Shown here: positions 14,796 to 15,950 of the stretch, in pieces | Numbering within the stretch: the first letter of the stretch is position 1 | Layout of the letters: each line of letters opens with the position of its first letter | NCBI GenBank assembly: GCA_038230695.1 | Contig: JBBRMT010000094.1 | Span: forward strand, 1-15,950 | Origin: QHBQ01 sp038230695 | GTDB lineage: Bacteria; Chloroflexota; Chloroflexia; QHBQ01 | Length of the DNA stretch: 15,950 nucleotides | Direction: 5' to 3' | Program-made: the position numbers and the translations under genes | Notes under the pieces: generated by a model | Databases searched by the model: none | What the model was told of the DNA's origin: nothing | Seen by the model: only the letters and a program-made list of their open reading frames with translations

Positions 14796-15950
14796 ATGAC
14801 TGTTAGTTTGATTGCGCCACGCCCCACCCTGGTCTGGCCTCAACTTAATCCCACCTGGCCGCACTCGGCCACGCAACTCTACAGCCGCCTGGCGCTGGCC
14901 GATGGCACGGTGGTGGATGGCGGCGGCGCAGGGGTGGCCGGAGTGGTTAGCGGCGAACTGGTGTTCCAGACCGGCATGGTCGGCTACCAGGAGGCGCTTA
15001 CCGACCCCTCCTATGCCGCGCAAATCCTGATGTTCACCTACCCATTGATTGGCAACTATGGCGCGGCGGATGCAGTTAGCGAAGGGCCGGTACGCGCCCG
15101 CGCTGCCGTTATGCAGCAGCTACAACCGTCCGCCGGCCATCATGCGGGCGGCGATCATCTGCGCGACTTCCTTACCGCGCAGAGCGTGCCGACGGTTACG
15201 GGGGTGGATACACGGGCGCTGGTGCGCCGTATCCGCGATTATGGGGTGATGCCCGCCGCAGTTGCGGTTGGCGAGCAGCGCGACGATCTGCCATCCGCCG
15301 CCCGCCTGATTGCCACTGCGCTTACCACGGCACCTGAGAATGACCTGGCCGCCACCTGCAGCGTGGCCGCCCCGATATGGTATGCCCCCGCCACGCCGGA
15401 GCAACCGACTATCGCCATCCTCGACCTGGGCGCGAAGCGCAGCATAGTGGAACGGTTGCGCCGCGCTGGCGCAGGGGTCTGGCTGCTGCCCGCGCATACC
15501 TCGGCGGCGCAGATACTTGCCCTGCATCCCGACGGCGTGCTGCTTTCCAACGGCCCCGGCGACCCCGCCGCGCTCGACTATGCGGTAGCCACGGTGCAGG
15601 CGCTACTAGCCGCCCGCCTGCCGGTCATGGGCATCTGTCTCGGCCATCAGGTGATGGCCCGCGCTCTAGGCGCACGCACCTTCAAGATGACGCACGGGCA
15701 TCGTGGTATCAATCAGCCGGTGTTGGAGCTTGACACTAAGCGGGTGCTAATCACCACCCAGAATCATGGTTATAGCGTGGATCCCGCCTCGCTGCCCGCT
15801 GATGTGCTGGTTACTCACAGCAACCTGAACGACGGCACCGTGGAGGGCATCACCCATCGCTACCTGCCCGCCTTCAGTGTGCAGTGGCACCCCGAAGCCC
15901 ACCCTGGCCCCGCCGATAGCGACGCACTGTTTGACCGCTTCCTCGATGCT
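14796..15950 (+). CDS. carA: Carbamoyl-phosphate synthase small subunit (3' partial)
   Basis: 385 codons are present and the frame runs off the right edge; family lengths of about 360-390 suggest only the C-terminal tip is missing. CarA is the glutaminase subunit that feeds ammonia to CarB to make carbamoyl phosphate for pyrimidines and arginine. The N-terminal CarA domain shows FQTGMVGYQEALTDPSY and TYPLIGNYG, then GVDTRALVRRIRDYG. The class I glutamine amidotransferase domain has nucleophile Cys281 in GICLGHQ, plus THGHRGINQPV, TTQNHGYSVD and the catalytic His365 and Glu367 in QWHPEAHPGP. About 26 residues precede the usual CarA N-terminus; the ATG is supported by AAGGAG (14781-14786) 9 nt away. 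Its leader carries a PyrR-type attenuator, which argues that the pathway served is mainly pyrimidine synthesis; carB is expected just beyond the window. Confidence 0.97.
   Translation, partial: MTVSLIAPRPTLVWPQLNPTWPHSATQLYSRLALADGTVVDGGGAGVAGVVSGELVFQTGMVGYQEALTDPSYAAQILMFTYPLIGNYGAADAVSEGPVRARAAVMQQLQPSAGHHAGGDHLRDFLTAQSVPTVTGVDTRALVRRIRDYGVMPAAVAVGEQRDDLPSAARLIATALTTAPENDLAATCSVAAPIWYAPATPEQPTIAILDLGAKRSIVERLRRAGAGVWLLPAHTSAAQILALHPDGVLLSNGPGDPAALDYAVATVQALLAARLPVMGICLGHQVMARALGARTFKMTHGHRGINQPVLELDTKRVLITTQNHGYSVDPASLPADVLVTHSNLNDGTVEGITHRYLPAFSVQWHPEAHPGPADSDALFDRFLDA

Overview
The window looks like chromosomal DNA from a member of the Chloroflexota. This is inferred, not proven, from four things: secreted proteins with long Thr/Pro 'TPTNTP' linkers joined to S-layer homology (SLH) domains; a GC-rich, Ala-rich coding style; Shine-Dalgarno starts of the AAGGAGG type; and -35/-10 promoters of the sigma-70 type. 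No rRNA, tRNA, CRISPR array or transposase gene is visible. Eight genes are present. The first is cut by the left edge and the last (carA) by the right edge.

Left part (1-6252): two paralogous cell-surface proteins flank a small housekeeping pair. The first combines a jelly-roll-like domain, an SLH triad and a C-terminal type-1 copper (cupredoxin) domain. The second (3841-6252) is a secreted PQQ-like beta-propeller with an SLH triad. Between them lie folE (GTP cyclohydrolase I) and, converging on it, an SRAP/HMCES-type abasic-site protein. The gene-free stretch 1748-2213 is packed with nested palindromic, non-coding repeat elements. The SRAP promoter carries a 16-bp palindrome lying exactly between its -35 and -10.

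Middle part (6266-12496): a good promoter (TTGACA-17-GATAAT) and a foldable leader precede a tightly coupled three-gene operon. It encodes a 1231-aa multi-TPR protein, the membrane c-di-AMP synthase CdaA and its extracytoplasmic regulator CdaR. The gene junctions are GTGA and ATGA stop/start overlaps. In the well-known Firmicutes arrangement cdaA-cdaR is followed by glmM. Here the giant TPR gene comes first and no glmM follows. After 64 nt comes a membrane-anchored zinc-ribbon/TPR-like/beta-propeller protein (12561-14519) with its own strong ribosome-binding site.

Right part (14520-15950): a near-consensus promoter drives a leader with a PyrR-type binding loop, a candidate antiterminator and an intrinsic terminator, followed by carA (carbamoyl-phosphate synthase small subunit). 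This points to transcription attenuation of pyrimidine synthesis by PyrR. The most notable items are the TPR-CdaA-CdaR operon, the PyrR attenuator, the palindrome in the SRAP promoter and the palindromic repeat families.
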